DNA from: a virus
Length of the DNA: 38,490 bases
Strand: one strand, 5' to 3'
Virus record (IMG/VR): IMGVR_UViG_3300009593_000048
Location: 1 to 38,490 of that record
Shown here piece by piece: positions 30,857 to 37,751 of this stretch (positions are counted from its first letter, which is position 1; each line of letters starts with the position of its first letter). Made by a program: the position numbers and the translations under genes. A model generated the notes under the pieces. It had not been told where the DNA came from, made no database searches, and worked only from the letters and a program-made list of their open reading frames with translations.

Positions 30857-31934
30857 AAGGTGCCTCCGTTGCACTGGTTGTTACCCATAACACTGGGTAA
30901 TGTGGTTCGTCTCCAAAATCACCAGCTTCTAAATCAGTAAGATAGACAAGCGCTGCGGTACTTGGATACTTTTTATTTATATAATTTATAACTGGACTAA
31001 AGGCAGTTCCGCCTCTACCAGTATATTTAACCTTAAGTGGTAATGACTCACGTGAATACTCTGTATCGTCTTGAACATCGGAATCACACTTAATGAGATG
31101 TATACGTTCTGGGTTTAACTCTTGAAGGATGTACGAAGTTTCAGAAGTAAACTGTTGTAGTTCGTCATCACTAATAGATCCTGAGGTATCCACTGCAATA
31201 CATATATCTTCTAAACAAGGGTTATGCAGAGAAGGCAGATATAAACCGTTAGCAATGAAACGTCTGTTAGGTCTCTGCCATGTAAAATCTGATTTATTAT
31301 TAGCACGTAGGAACCTGGCTAACACGTTACGCCAATCTACTTTGGGTGCAGTTACATCTGATATCAGAGTTTCCATGTTCGCGGACAATTTACCTTGAGC
31401 TTTAGCTGCTTCAGCCGATTGGTTGATAGCAACTGTGAGGGCAGCTTCTATGGCGCCTTGCGTTTCAGCTTTGCCATCAGATTGCGGATGATCGAGCACG
31501 CCACCACATTTACCAGAATCAAAACTAACGTTGTCCCATCCCGAAGGAGGTTCCGGGAGTACGTTGTATATATGTTCTGTGCTCATGTTGAGGTACTCGT
31601 CATCCACTAGACCGCCTTTCGGCAGAATAAAGTTTTCAGCAACTAAGTGATTATTGATAGCGTAGTCTGCTGCTACATTCCATTTGTGTGCATGTCTTTC
31701 TTCTCTTCTAAGAATATGTAAGAGCACAACATGCATAACTTCGTGCGCTAAAAAGCCCACACGTTCTAATTCTGTAAGTTTTTCAAACCATTTAAGGTTA
31801 TAGAACAAATTTACGCCATCCACGGCCCCTGTTGGCTCCTCCCACTCTACTGGTTTGAGACGCAAGCAAAGGGTACCAAAGAAAGGGTTATCTAGTACTA
31901 ATCTTGATCTAGCTTTTTGGAACAGTGGATTCAT
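30834..31934 (-). CDS. Zinc-peptidase-like and VWA-like domain protein (DUF2201 type)
   Basis: 366 residues. The N-terminal part has HEVMH (64-68) in FLAHEVMHVVLLH, a HExxH zinc site, as in the predicted metallopeptidase domain DUF2201. The C-terminal part is VWA-like, with IAVDTSGSIS (near 248) as the D-x-S-x-S MIDAS site. In bacteria such proteins pair with a MoxR AAA+ ATPase; here that ATPase is two genes upstream. The set could remodel or cleave target proteins. No phage target is known to me. Confidence 0.88.
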   Translation of the reverse strand: MNPLFQKARSRLVLDNPFFGTLCLRLKPVEWEEPTGAVDGVNLFYNLKWFEKLTELERVGFLAHEVMHVVLLHILRREERHAHKWNVAADYAINNHLVAENFILPKGGLVDDEYLNMSTEHIYNVLPEPPSGWDNVSFDSGKCGGVLDHPQSDGKAETQGAIEAALTVAINQSAEAAKAQGKLSANMETLISDVTAPKVDWRNVLARFLRANNKSDFTWQRPNRRFIANGLYLPSLHNPCLEDICIAVDTSGSISDDELQQFTSETSYILQELNPERIHLIKCDSDVQDDTEYSRESLPLKVKYTGRGGTAFSPVINYINKKYPSTAALVYLTDLEAGDFGDEPHYPVLWVTTSATEAPYGEIIGM

Positions 31935-32603
31935 TTAATCATCTCCTAATAATGCATCTTCTAATAGTGTTTCACGTAAATCTTGTAGCTCTGAGTCTGC
32001 AACTTCAGCAAGCTCTTTTTGTCTACCAGATCTATCGTCTACTTCGTGCATTTTTGTGAGTTTTTCTTGGGGGACTAGGTCTTTTACGTACGGAGCAGCC
32101 TTAAGTAACTGATTTAAGGTACTAAATCTCTCCATTACTTCTTCTAGTTTCCAACGCTGCTCGCGTTTTGTCTTGTCTAGTTTATTGTTATGGTCATTTA
32201 CACTTATGCACTCTTGCATAGTTTCACTAGTATGGTCTACGCTTATACGTATAGAGTCGTACCGAGTTATAGCTTCAGGTGCTTCCATATCTGGAATAGT
32301 CAGAGTATAAGTTCTATTCTCTTCTCGAGAGCCTCGGTCAATGCCTTCTTCATCTATATTCTCTGGAGATGTCCATTTAGCAATTATTTGTACTTCGTCT
32401 ACCGTAGTTGTAGGCAGGGGCTTGTTCCAAATAGATTGCCACATTTTCTTAGTGGATTCTATTTTGTCAATGATCCCTTCTTGCTCTAGTACAGCATATC
32501 CGTCGTTGGGATACGCTCTAGTTGGGTTAGCATTTTCAAATTTCTTATCTGCTGCTGCAGCAATATCCCATTTCAATTGCCTAGATAGTCTAACTGTTTT
32601 CAT
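31935..32603 (-). CDS. Phage protein between the AAA+ ATPase and the VWA protein
   Basis: 222 residues, acidic and mostly helical, with a C-terminal coiled-coil-like stretch (SELQDLRETLLEDALLGDD). No family is recognised. It sits directly between the ATPase and VWA genes (stop immediately followed by the next ATG), so it probably works with them. Its ends resemble those of the gene at 29422. Confidence 0.6.
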   Translation of the reverse strand: MKTVRLSRQLKWDIAAAADKKFENANPTRAYPNDGYAVLEQEGIIDKIESTKKMWQSIWNKPLPTTTVDEVQIIAKWTSPENIDEEGIDRGSREENRTYTLTIPDMEAPEAITRYDSIRISVDHTSETMQECISVNDHNNKLDKTKREQRWKLEEVMERFSTLNQLLKAAPYVKDLVPQEKLTKMHEVDDRSGRQKELAEVADSELQDLRETLLEDALLGDD

Positions 32604-32611
32604 ATTACCTC

Positions 32612-33628
32612 CTATAAAATTACGTTAGCGTTGTCCGTAATCCATTTACGCACATCATTATGTGATTTAAGTGCTCGCTCTTTGGATAAGCAGCCTTTAA
32701 TTAGGATTACTTGGAACTCAATAGGTAACTTCTTAGAAAGTTTCATAATGTTTTCCATTTTAGCGTCTTCTGCTCTTGTAGCCACTCCTGTAGCTAATGC
32801 GTATAAGAGTGCTGGATTGTCATCTTTTTTATACTTAGATGGATCTTCTAACAGCATGTCTAAGTTAGGCAGTTTGTCAGCTATTTCTTTAAAGGCAACA
32901 AATTCACCTGCTGGGCCGTCCCCAACTAGTGATGACACACCAAAGAACAAACGTTCTGCGTCCGTGTTAGATCTTGATAATTTTTTGCTTACCATTGCCC
33001 ACGCCCGTGGTGTTGGGAATGCGTATTCATCTGCGTTGAACGCGGCTAACAGATTAGGTCTGTATTGTATGAACGAAATGACATCTGGTTCAATGTTGTT
33101 CTGGAAAGCCCATTGTACCCAGTCATCTAGAGTTGGCTCTAGCTCATAGTGCGCAAGCCTGTTTCTAACTGGACTAGGCATCTGATATACAGCTGCGGCA
33201 TCAGTCAGTCTGTTGCCCGCACACAGTATTTGCCATCCGTTCGGTAGTTTGTAGTTACCAACTTCTCTTGTAAGTAAGAGTTGTAGAAAAGCGTTCTGAG
33301 TTGCTGGGGGGGCAGTTGGCAGTTCATCAATGAACAAAATGCCACGGGGCCCGTCCCGTTGCTCGATAGGAAACACATCAGGCACAGCCCAAGAAGTGAA
33401 CCTTTGTCCAGTATCTTTTACTTGTCTAATGTGAGGAATACCACGAACATCGACAGGGTCGAATAAGTTAGCACGAAAATCAATCAACTTAATGTTGAGT
33501 TCATCGGCTATTTGTTGTGGGATTTCGGATTTACCAATGCCTGGACCTCCCCAGATCATAGCTGGGTAGCCGGCAGTAAGGCAATCCTTAAGTTCTAATA
33601 CCAAATTACTTGGACTAATTGTATGCAT
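32612..33628 (-). CDS. MoxR-type AAA+ ATPase
   Basis: 338 residues from ATG 33628, chosen for its GGAGG; an upstream ATG would add eight residues. Walker A is GGPGIGKS (27-34), Walker B LFIDELP, sensor I CAGNR, and a conserved Arg follows in PSPVRNRLAHY. This is the MoxR/AAA_5 pattern. In bacteria MoxR ATPases act with VWA proteins in protein or cofactor maturation. The operon with the HEXXH/VWA gene fits that pairing. Confidence 0.9.
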   Translation of the reverse strand: MHTISPSNLVLELKDCLTAGYPAMIWGGPGIGKSEIPQQIADELNIKLIDFRANLFDPVDVRGIPHIRQVKDTGQRFTSWAVPDVFPIEQRDGPRGILFIDELPTAPPATQNAFLQLLLTREVGNYKLPNGWQILCAGNRLTDAAAVYQMPSPVRNRLAHYELEPTLDDWVQWAFQNNIEPDVISFIQYRPNLLAAFNADEYAFPTPRAWAMVSKKLSRSNTDAERLFFGVSSLVGDGPAGEFVAFKEIADKLPNLDMLLEDPSKYKKDDNPALLYALATGVATRAEDAKMENIMKLSKKLPIEFQVILIKGCLSKERALKSHNDVRKWITDNANVIL

Positions 33629-33664
33629 AATAAATACCTCCTTTAAATGCATGATTTCTGCTGG

Positions 33665-33766
33665 CTAACATATTTTGAAGCCACCAGAGTGTTTAACAAA
33701 TTGATAAAAATCTTCTACTACTTCAGCAGCGAAAGGGTAACTTGAACGAATATCGTCCTTAGGGAG
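33665..33766 (-). other. In-frame continuation of the 33767-34129 gene beyond a TAG
   Basis: The same minus-strand frame continues for 33 codons (LPKDDIRSSYPFAAEVVEDF ...) to TAG 33665-33667. It has no start codon or SD of its own. It reads as a natural C-terminal extension, not random sequence. Confidence 0.55.
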
Positions 33767-34129
33767 CTAATCGAGTGCGGCCATATAGTCACGCTCATAC
33801 ATATGATGAGCATTTATTTCTATGGCTCCAGCCATACGCTCTTCCATTACCGCTGCTTTATCTTTTGTGATTTCGTAACCTTCATTAACGTGTCCGCCAT
33901 CTATGTCCTCTTGTGATAAAACATCTTCACAAAGATCACATACATACATCCACAAGGCACGCCACCACCAAATGTTAGAACGAAAGTAATAACCGGGGTT
34001 ACTTCTTTCGAATTTTTCCACGGCATTAAAGTATTCTTGGCGTTCCTCCTTTGACAGATCAGAAAAATCTGGCATTTCGGGGTGTTCGCCTGTTATTTTG
34101 GGCTCTAGCCCATATACATCCATTCCCAT
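33767..34129 (-). CDS. Conserved phage protein MGMDVYG-type, probably cut short by an in-frame TAG
   Basis: 120 residues. The opening MGMDVYG, then NPGYYFRSNIWWWRALWMYV, is a conserved phage/bacterial signature of unknown function. GGAGGAAATT precedes the ATG. The frame ends at TAG (33767-33769) but continues without another stop for 33 codons to 33665, and that part (YPFAAEVVEDFYQFVKHSGG ending FKIC) looks like the family's normal C-terminus. Either the gene carries a nonsense mutation, or read-through occurs, or the base call is wrong. TAG is used as a normal stop elsewhere here. Confidence 0.75.
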   Translation of the reverse strand: MGMDVYGLEPKITGEHPEMPDFSDLSKEERQEYFNAVEKFERSNPGYYFRSNIWWWRALWMYVCDLCEDVLSQEDIDGGHVNEGYEITKDKAAVMEERMAGAIEINAHHMYERDYMAALD

Positions 34130-34164
34130 AATTTCCTCCTATGTTAAATAGATAATTTTAAAAT

Positions 34165-34200
34165 ATAAAAAGGGAGCTCGCGAACTAACACGAACTCCCT
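34165..34200 (-). terminator. Rho-independent terminator after the 34273 gene
   Basis: On the minus strand, AGGGAG at the 5' end pairs with CTCCCT and the stem extends inward to about 12 bp with two G-U pairs around TTAGTT, followed by a T-run. Confidence 0.8.
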
Positions 34201-34272
34201 AGTGATATATGCTTGTCTTGCAAGGACTGCGTTACTTAGTCTGACGCCCATAGTTTCAGATACATATAAAGG

Positions 34273-35040
34273 TTAAGCTACAGCAAACACAGATTGTGTG
34301 TGCTCAACTGTTGCTTTGTTGAGGTCACTAGCAACTTTGACCGACATGTCGACACAGTTGTTATAGTTCCACTCAGCGAGCCTTTGCTGTCGTCTTTCAA
34401 CTTCAGTTTGAACTCTTATTGCACTCAAAGATAGATTACTAAGACCAAACTTATCATCTACTTGAGCCGTTACTGCTGATAACATTCTTGCTTTACGACC
34501 AAGACCAAACATCTTTTCCTCACGCTCAATTAACCATGTAGGTAATTCCTCGTTTGGATTAGCGTTGGTAGCGTCGTCTTGATATTCCCAAGCTATGCTT
34601 GCGAACTCTGCCCATGTTCTAGTGGTCAGTTGCAAGAAGTTAATACCAGTTGATTGCGGATCGGTTTCCAACAGAGGCTGTAAACCGAGTGCAACCTGTT
34701 CGACTTGCGAATCGAAGTAATCTTGTTCCTTCTTTTTCGCTTTGTCGTCATTGCCCATGAATGCAATAGGTGTTCCCTTTTTGCTTTCAAAGACTTCCAT
34801 TATGCCTTTGACCCGGGATGCCTGAAATGTAGGCTTTCCCTCTGCGTCTAGTGCATACTTCCTGAAATAGTAATCAGGTAGCTGGATTGAGGTCGGGGTA
34901 TTTCTTTCTTCTACGCCAACAGGGTCTGCAATGGTATCTTCTACCCAAGCAGATGCTGGTGTCTCATCTGGAGTGACCAACTCCACTGTTTCTTGGTCAG
35001 ATGGATCAAAGTGATCCACATTTTTACTTCTTTTTGCCAT
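34273..35040 (-). CDS. Phage protein of unknown function, 255 residues
   Basis: An acidic N-terminal tail (residues 1-50) is followed by a mainly helical body with repeated charged helices (FESKKGTPIAFMGNDDKAKK, VERRQQRLAEWNYNN). No family or catalytic motif is recognised. GGAGGACACT precedes the ATG. Its start overlaps the small upstream gene by 17 nt. A clear terminator follows at 34165. Length and single-unit context suggest an abundant protein, but this is a guess. Confidence 0.6.
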   Translation of the reverse strand: MAKRSKNVDHFDPSDQETVELVTPDETPASAWVEDTIADPVGVEERNTPTSIQLPDYYFRKYALDAEGKPTFQASRVKGIMEVFESKKGTPIAFMGNDDKAKKKEQDYFDSQVEQVALGLQPLLETDPQSTGINFLQLTTRTWAEFASIAWEYQDDATNANPNEELPTWLIEREEKMFGLGRKARMLSAVTAQVDDKFGLSNLSLSAIRVQTEVERRQQRLAEWNYNNCVDMSVKVASDLNKATVEHTQSVFAVA

Positions 35041-35176
35041 AGTGTCCTCCTTTTGGCTTTATTTTTCTAAGTGAGTTCTCAAGAACTTCATTAGATCTTA
35101 CATATTCAGCTCGCGAACGCGTTTCCGCTCTCTCGGCTTGTTTAAATACCTCATAAGGTATCTTTACTTCGTTCAT
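35024..35176 (-). CDS. Small phage protein, charged
   Basis: 50 residues (MNEVKIPYEVFKQAERAETR ...), below usual ORF cutoffs. AGGAGG precedes the ATG and the promoter-like box E (35204-35211) lies 28 bases upstream. It is helical and charged, with a basic end. No family is recognised. Confidence 0.6.
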   Translation of the reverse strand: MNEVKIPYEVFKQAERAETRSRAEYVRSNEVLENSLRKIKPKGGHYGKKK

Positions 35177-35203
35177 ATTTACCTCCTAATGAACTAATTA
35201 ACA

Positions 35204-35211
35204 TACTTATA
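35204..35211 (-). promoter_or_regulatory. Promoter-like box TATAAGTA (copy E)
   Basis: CTATAAGTA on the minus strand, directly after the T-run of the 35213 terminator and 28 bases before ATG 35176. The same box occurs at 36641, 37070 and 37322 in the same position relative to terminator and start codon. Confidence 0.6.
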
Positions 35212-35212
35212 G

Positions 35213-35246
35213 AAAAATACCGACCTTTTCGCTTGCGATAGGTCGG
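35213..35246 (-). terminator. Rho-independent terminator
   Basis: CCGACCT/AGGTCGG arms with an inner TCGC/GCGA stem, followed on the minus strand by TATTTTT. It would end the candidate ncRNA transcript. Confidence 0.85.
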
Positions 35247-35455
35247 GGAAAGTAGGAAGTCTGTTGTGCATAGCCGAGTGACTAACGCCCGGCCTGCGAC
35301 AGATTAGAGTAATGAGTGGAAGCGAACGCGAAGCGTGCGGAACGAATGGTGCGCCAAAGCGCAACTCCTGTCGCAAATGGGCGAGCGAGGAAGCGACGCG
35401 AAGCGTGCGACGAGCGATTAGGAGCGAGGCATGCAGGCAGAGCTATCTGTTTATA
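35213..35455 (-). ncRNA. Candidate structured non-coding RNA, about 230 nt
   Basis: This 243-nt stretch is bounded by two minus-strand terminators and has no convincing ORF. It is GC-rich in an AT-rich genome. TATAAACA (35448-35455) follows the upstream terminator just as the TATAAGTA boxes do. Stems: TGCGACAG (35295-35302) with CTGTCGCA (35368-35375), and TGCGC-CAAA-GCGCA (35350-35363). A 21-22 nt direct repeat (core GCGAAGCGTGCG) occurs at 35318 and 35389. The RNA would run from about 35440 to 35213. Expression is unproven. Confidence 0.45.
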
Positions 35456-35458
35456 ACA

Positions 35459-35503
35459 TAAAAAAAGCCGAGTCTTCGACGCACGCGTCTACTAGCTCGG
35501 CTT
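35459..35503 (-). terminator. Rho-independent terminator of the zinc-ribbon gene
   Basis: AAGCCGAG/CTCGGCTT stem with an inner GACGC/GCGTC stem and a following T-run on the minus strand, directly after the stop at 35507. Confidence 0.88.
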
Positions 35504-35506
35504 CTC

Positions 35507-35668
35507 TTATTCTGATTTAATAGTTATAGTCTCTTGGCCCGTGGTTGGGTCTATGATCACCTCTGTTCTACAAAGTAGGCAAGGTGTAACAATTCTTGGC
35601 TCTTCACCAAAGGCAATCCTTCCGCAGTCGGGGCATTCTAAGGTTGCATTCTCTTCATTCCATTCCAT
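35507..35668 (-). CDS. Small zinc-ribbon protein
   Basis: 53 residues, below usual ORF cutoffs. C12-P-D-C15 and C30-L-L-C33 form a four-Cys zinc ribbon. AAGGAGATAACT precedes the ATG. Such small ribbons in phages can bind DNA, RNA or host RNA polymerase; the target here is unknown. A strong terminator follows immediately. Confidence 0.78.
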   Translation of the reverse strand: MEWNEENATLECPDCGRIAFGEEPRIVTPCLLCRTEVIIDPTTGQETITIKSE

Positions 35669-35670
35669 AG

Positions 35671-35790
35671 TTATCTCCTTAAGCAGTGGGGAGTTACGAG
35701 CTCCCCGGTATTATCGATGTTAAGTGTTATAGGCAGTTGCGACCTGCCATTTATTAGAAATAAGGTGGGGGACTTTCTCATTTCCCCCAT
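35671..35790 (-). CDS. Possible small ORF
   Basis: 39 residues (MGEMRKSPTLFLINGRSQLP ...), with ATG 35790 or 35781. It ends in the SD of the zinc-ribbon gene. No good SD of its own is visible. Two G/C-run inverted repeats lie within or beside it, so this could be only a leader. The region 35670-35850 holds nothing else clear. Confidence 0.3.
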   Translation of the reverse strand: MGEMRKSPTLFLINGRSQLPITLNIDNTGELVTPHCLRR

Positions 35791-35850
35791 GGATGTTCCG
35801 TAATCAACGCCATGTGTGTTGGAAGGCGTCACATGGTAGCCTTATGCTGT

Positions 35851-36096
35851 TTAAGCTGAAGCCACTGCTACATTCTCAGTAGGTGTGCCCGCTTGAACAG
35901 GAGCTGAGTCAGTCTGAGCTTTTTGCTCTATGACTCTCATGAACACTTTGGCTTGCTCATTGTCCGCTGTTAGCGGGATGGCTACATCAAAGTGTAAAAG
36001 TAAACTACCGTCTTTATTAGTAGTTGCGATTCCAAGTTCTCTTGGTCTCTGTTTGCCGTCTTTACCCGGCTTTAGTATATATAATGAATACAACAT
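35851..36096 (-). CDS. Small conserved-looking phage protein
   Basis: 81 residues. The start MLYSLYILKPGKDGKQRPRE, then ELGIATTNKDGSLLLHFDVA, suggests a small beta-structured protein like those often found in phage early regions. The C-terminal 25 residues are Ala/Thr/Val-rich and probably disordered. GGAGG precedes the ATG. The leader carries a hairpin at 36126-36155. Confidence 0.65.
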   Translation of the reverse strand: MLYSLYILKPGKDGKQRPRELGIATTNKDGSLLLHFDVAIPLTADNEQAKVFMRVIEQKAQTDSAPVQAGTPTENVAVASA

Positions 36097-36125
36097 GATT
36101 ACCTCCTTTGGTATTAGTTGTGATT

Positions 36126-36155
36126 AAGTATCAATACACCCGTATCGATATACTT
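36126..36155 (-). promoter_or_regulatory. Inverted repeat in the leader of the 35851 gene
   Basis: AAGTATC..ATAC pairs with GTATCGAT..ACTT across a 4-base loop, giving about 12 bp with one G-U and a 2-base bulge. It overlaps a TTAAAGTA that resembles the promoter-like boxes of the other units. Operator or 5'-UTR stem. Confidence 0.45.
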
Positions 36156-36159
36156 TAAG

Positions 36160-36193
36160 AAAAAAACAGACGAGCGAGCTTGCCCGCCGTCTG
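36160..36193 (-). terminator. Rho-independent terminator after the NADAR-like gene
   Basis: CAGACG/CGTCTG with an inner GC-rich stem and a seven-base T-run on the minus strand. Confidence 0.88.
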
Positions 36194-36200
36194 GGATTAG

Positions 36201-36614
36201 CTATTTAGCTAATCCACCGCCTGCAATATGTTTCACATAGCCAGCTATGTAGCACATATTTAGGATTCTAGGAAACTCATGTTTCCATATACCCTTATCT
36301 TGGATATGGGTATATTCTCCTCCAGTAAGACAGAGTGCACCCCATATTCCGGGGTTCTGTGCAAAACTAGCTAACATTAGGTCTTCCATAAGCCCAATGT
36401 TCCAGTTATCCTCAGTCTTAGCTCTAAGCATGCCTACATACTTACTCCCAGCCTTCCAAGGCTTTTCATAAGTTCTACAGTCAAACTTACCGCTTTTAAA
36501 GGTCTGGTAAGCATGCTCAACAGAGACATACTCTCTACCAACCTTATCTTTAAAAGGACGCTCAGCTAAATTACTTAGCCAAGCGTTCTCACCCGTTCCA
36601 TACCATATATTCAT
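36201..36614 (-). CDS. NADAR-domain (YbiA-like) protein
   Basis: 137 residues. WYGTGENAWLSNLAERPF and SVEHAYQTFKSGKF (E33 next to H34) match the NADAR family start. LMLASFAQNPGIWGALCLTG and TH..GIWKHEFP match the later part. NADAR proteins hydrolyse N-glycosidic bonds in ADP-ribosyl/riboflavin-pathway metabolites, and some reverse ADP-ribosylation of guanine in DNA. A phage copy could counter host NAD- or ADP-ribose-based defence; that is inference. It has its own promoter-like box (36641) and terminator. Confidence 0.8.
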   Translation of the reverse strand: MNIWYGTGENAWLSNLAERPFKDKVGREYVSVEHAYQTFKSGKFDCRTYEKPWKAGSKYVGMLRAKTEDNWNIGLMEDLMLASFAQNPGIWGALCLTGGEYTHIQDKGIWKHEFPRILNMCYIAGYVKHIAGGGLAK

Positions 36615-36651
36615 AATATCCTCCTAGGATTTAATTAACTTACTTATAGAT
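36611..36651 (-). repeat. 41-bp perfect direct repeat (leader copy D) with TATAAGTA box
   Basis: Positions 36611-36651 are identical to 37292-37332. The repeat includes the promoter-like TATAAGTA (minus strand, 36641-36648), AGTTAATTAA, a CCTAGG-AGG SD and the start codon. So two unrelated genes share the same leader. Confidence 0.88.
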
Positions 36652-36656
36652 TAAGT

Positions 36657-36683
36657 GGGGGGAAGCCACTTGTTGCTCCCCCC
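36657..36683 (-). terminator. G6/C6 terminator, copy 1
   Basis: GGGGGG and CCCCCC arms around AGC...GCT, ending in a short T-rich tail. The core repeats at 37086-37112. It follows the SLOG gene. Confidence 0.75.
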
Positions 36684-36698
36684 TTGTGGGTCGTGTAG

Positions 36699-37049
36699 TT
36701 AATAATTAACTACACGAACCTGAAGCCCAGCTGATTTAGCTAAATCAATCATGTGCTTAGTGCCTCGGGATTTACCATCCCAGAATGCCACCAATGCATC
36801 TGCGTAATCAGCCATCTGAGCGTTGCGTTTATAACCAGCTGACTTGCCATACAACTGCCAATTAGCTGGAAAGCGTGCAACAGGTAAGTTGGTTTTATAA
36901 GCGTAACGCTCGCCCAATTTATCTGCACCACGAGCAGTGCCTGAGACAATCTCAACAGGATCACGATTGACCAAGAGATTATCTAATTTAGATTTAACAA
37001 GATCATAATCATCAAAATCACGACCACCTGCAATAATTACTTTAAACAT
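36699..37049 (-). CDS. SLOG-family protein (DUF2493, YspA-like)
   Basis: 116 residues. VIIAGGRDFDDYD opens the Rossmann-like fold, SGTARGADKLGERYA (residues 36-50) is the nucleotide-binding loop, and FPANWQLYGKSAGYKRNAQM and FWDGKSRGTKHMI complete the DUF2493/SLOG pattern. SLOG proteins bind nucleotide or NAD-derived ligands, sometimes as sensors in defence systems. Its neighbour is a NADAR-like gene. It has its own promoter-like box (37070) and terminator. Confidence 0.85.
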   Translation of the reverse strand: MFKVIIAGGRDFDDYDLVKSKLDNLLVNRDPVEIVSGTARGADKLGERYAYKTNLPVARFPANWQLYGKSAGYKRNAQMADYADALVAFWDGKSRGTKHMIDLAKSAGLQVRVVNY

Positions 37050-37069
37050 AATTTACTCCTTAATTAATA

Positions 37070-37077
37070 TACTTATA
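37070..37077 (-). promoter_or_regulatory. Promoter-like box TATAAGTA (copy C)
   Basis: CTATAAGTATATTAATTAA on the minus strand, right after the T-run of the 37086 terminator and 21 bases before ATG 37049. Confidence 0.6.
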
Positions 37078-37085
37078 GATAAAAT

Positions 37086-37112
37086 GGGGGGAAGCCACTT
37101 GTTGCTCCCCCC
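37086..37112 (-). terminator. G6/C6 terminator, copy 2
   Basis: Same core as at 36657: G6, AGC, eight-base loop, GCT, C6, then ATTTTAT on the minus strand. It follows the 55-residue membrane-protein gene. Confidence 0.75.
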
Positions 37113-37127
37113 TCGAGATGAGAGAGC

Positions 37128-37295
37128 TTATTGCTCCCTCTCCCATTCGCGATACTTAGACACATCGCGTTTGTATTCGGACCTGAGCTTGTAAATCTCA
37201 GTCCATGAAGCCTCACAAACTGTGATGCACATAGCAAGGTATCCAGCCATGAAGCCGAATACTAAGCCGAGTATGAATAATAATAGTTCAATCAT
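37128..37295 (-). CDS. Small single-pass membrane protein
   Basis: 55 residues, below usual ORF cutoffs. One N-terminal membrane helix (LLLFILGLVFGFMAGYLAM) is followed by a charged cytoplasmic helix (EIYKLRSEYKRDVSKYREW). AGGAGG precedes the ATG in the repeated leader, and its own terminator follows. No family is recognised. Confidence 0.65.
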   Translation of the reverse strand: MIELLLFILGLVFGFMAGYLAMCITVCEASWTEIYKLRSEYKRDVSKYREWEREQ

Positions 37296-37321
37296 AATAT
37301 CCTCCTAGGATTTAATTAACT

Positions 37322-37329
37322 TACTTATA
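37322..37329 (-). promoter_or_regulatory. Promoter-like box TATAAGTA (copy B)
   Basis: In the repeated leader 37292-37332, directly after the terminator of the 37386 gene and 27 bases before ATG 37295. No -35 hexamer is seen at the normal distance. Confidence 0.6.
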
Positions 37330-37332
37330 GAT

Positions 37333-37374
37333 AAAAGAGAACGAGGGAACTAAGTCTTCGAGTTCCCCGTTCTC
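37333..37374 (-). terminator. Rho-independent terminator after the 37386 gene
   Basis: GAGAACG/CGTTCTC continued by GGAAC/GTTCC gives a stem of about 13 bp with one mismatch, followed by TTTTAT on the minus strand. Confidence 0.85.
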
Positions 37375-37385
37375 CGAGCTGTGGT

Positions 37386-37643
37386 TTAGGCCCAAAGCCC
37401 GCACTTGTATGCACATGGGACGCAAATCCACCAGCCTTCGCCGTCGCTAGTGCAATAGCTAGGGAAAATCATCTGGTCGATGGCTTCGCTCTCTAGCCTG
37501 TGTGCACACTCAGGGTGTTGGCAGGTTGTCATCTTAATCTCCGGCTCTTCATAGACGATTGTGCCGTCGGCTAGATGTTTGTGAACATAGCAGAGCCCGT
37601 TGTCAGGGTCCTGATTGTTTTTAATTGTTTTAAGTTTGTTCAT
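37386..37643 (-). CDS. Cys/His-rich small protein, probable zinc binder
   Basis: 85 residues with seven Cys and several His: C18, H21, H23, C41, H43, C46, H48, C64, C74, C77 and C81. C74-VP-C77-AYK-C81 and C41-QHPE-C46 are typical metal knuckles. Such clusters imply one or two zinc sites. No family is recognised. An AGGAG precedes the ATG. Confidence 0.7.
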   Translation of the reverse strand: MNKLKTIKNNQDPDNGLCYVHKHLADGTIVYEEPEIKMTTCQHPECAHRLESEAIDQMIFPSYCTSDGEGWWICVPCAYKCGLWA

Positions 37644-37680
37644 TTTATTCTCCTTTGGTTGATTAACTTACCCTCAAGAT

Positions 37681-37711
37681 AAAAGAGAACGAGTGAACTT
37701 GTTCACCGTTC
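37681..37711 (-). terminator. Hairpin with T-rich tail before the 37386 gene
   Basis: GAACG/CGTTC plus TGAAC/GTTCA around AA, followed by CTTTTAT on the minus strand. It lies upstream of the zinc-binder gene and would stop transcripts entering from the right. Confidence 0.7.
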
Positions 37712-37751
37712 AAGAGCGAGCGACCAAGGGGAGCGAGCGGGTCGGGAATGT

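Noticed and set aside
33665-34129. Genome-wide recoding of TAG
   Set aside because: The csgF, curlin-like, oxygenase and cyclase genes end in TAG at sensible places followed by their next gene, so TAG is a normal stop here.
35194-35376. 60-residue minus ORF
   Set aside because: It runs through a terminator and GC-rich repeats, has Arg/Pro-rich random-looking sequence and no SD.
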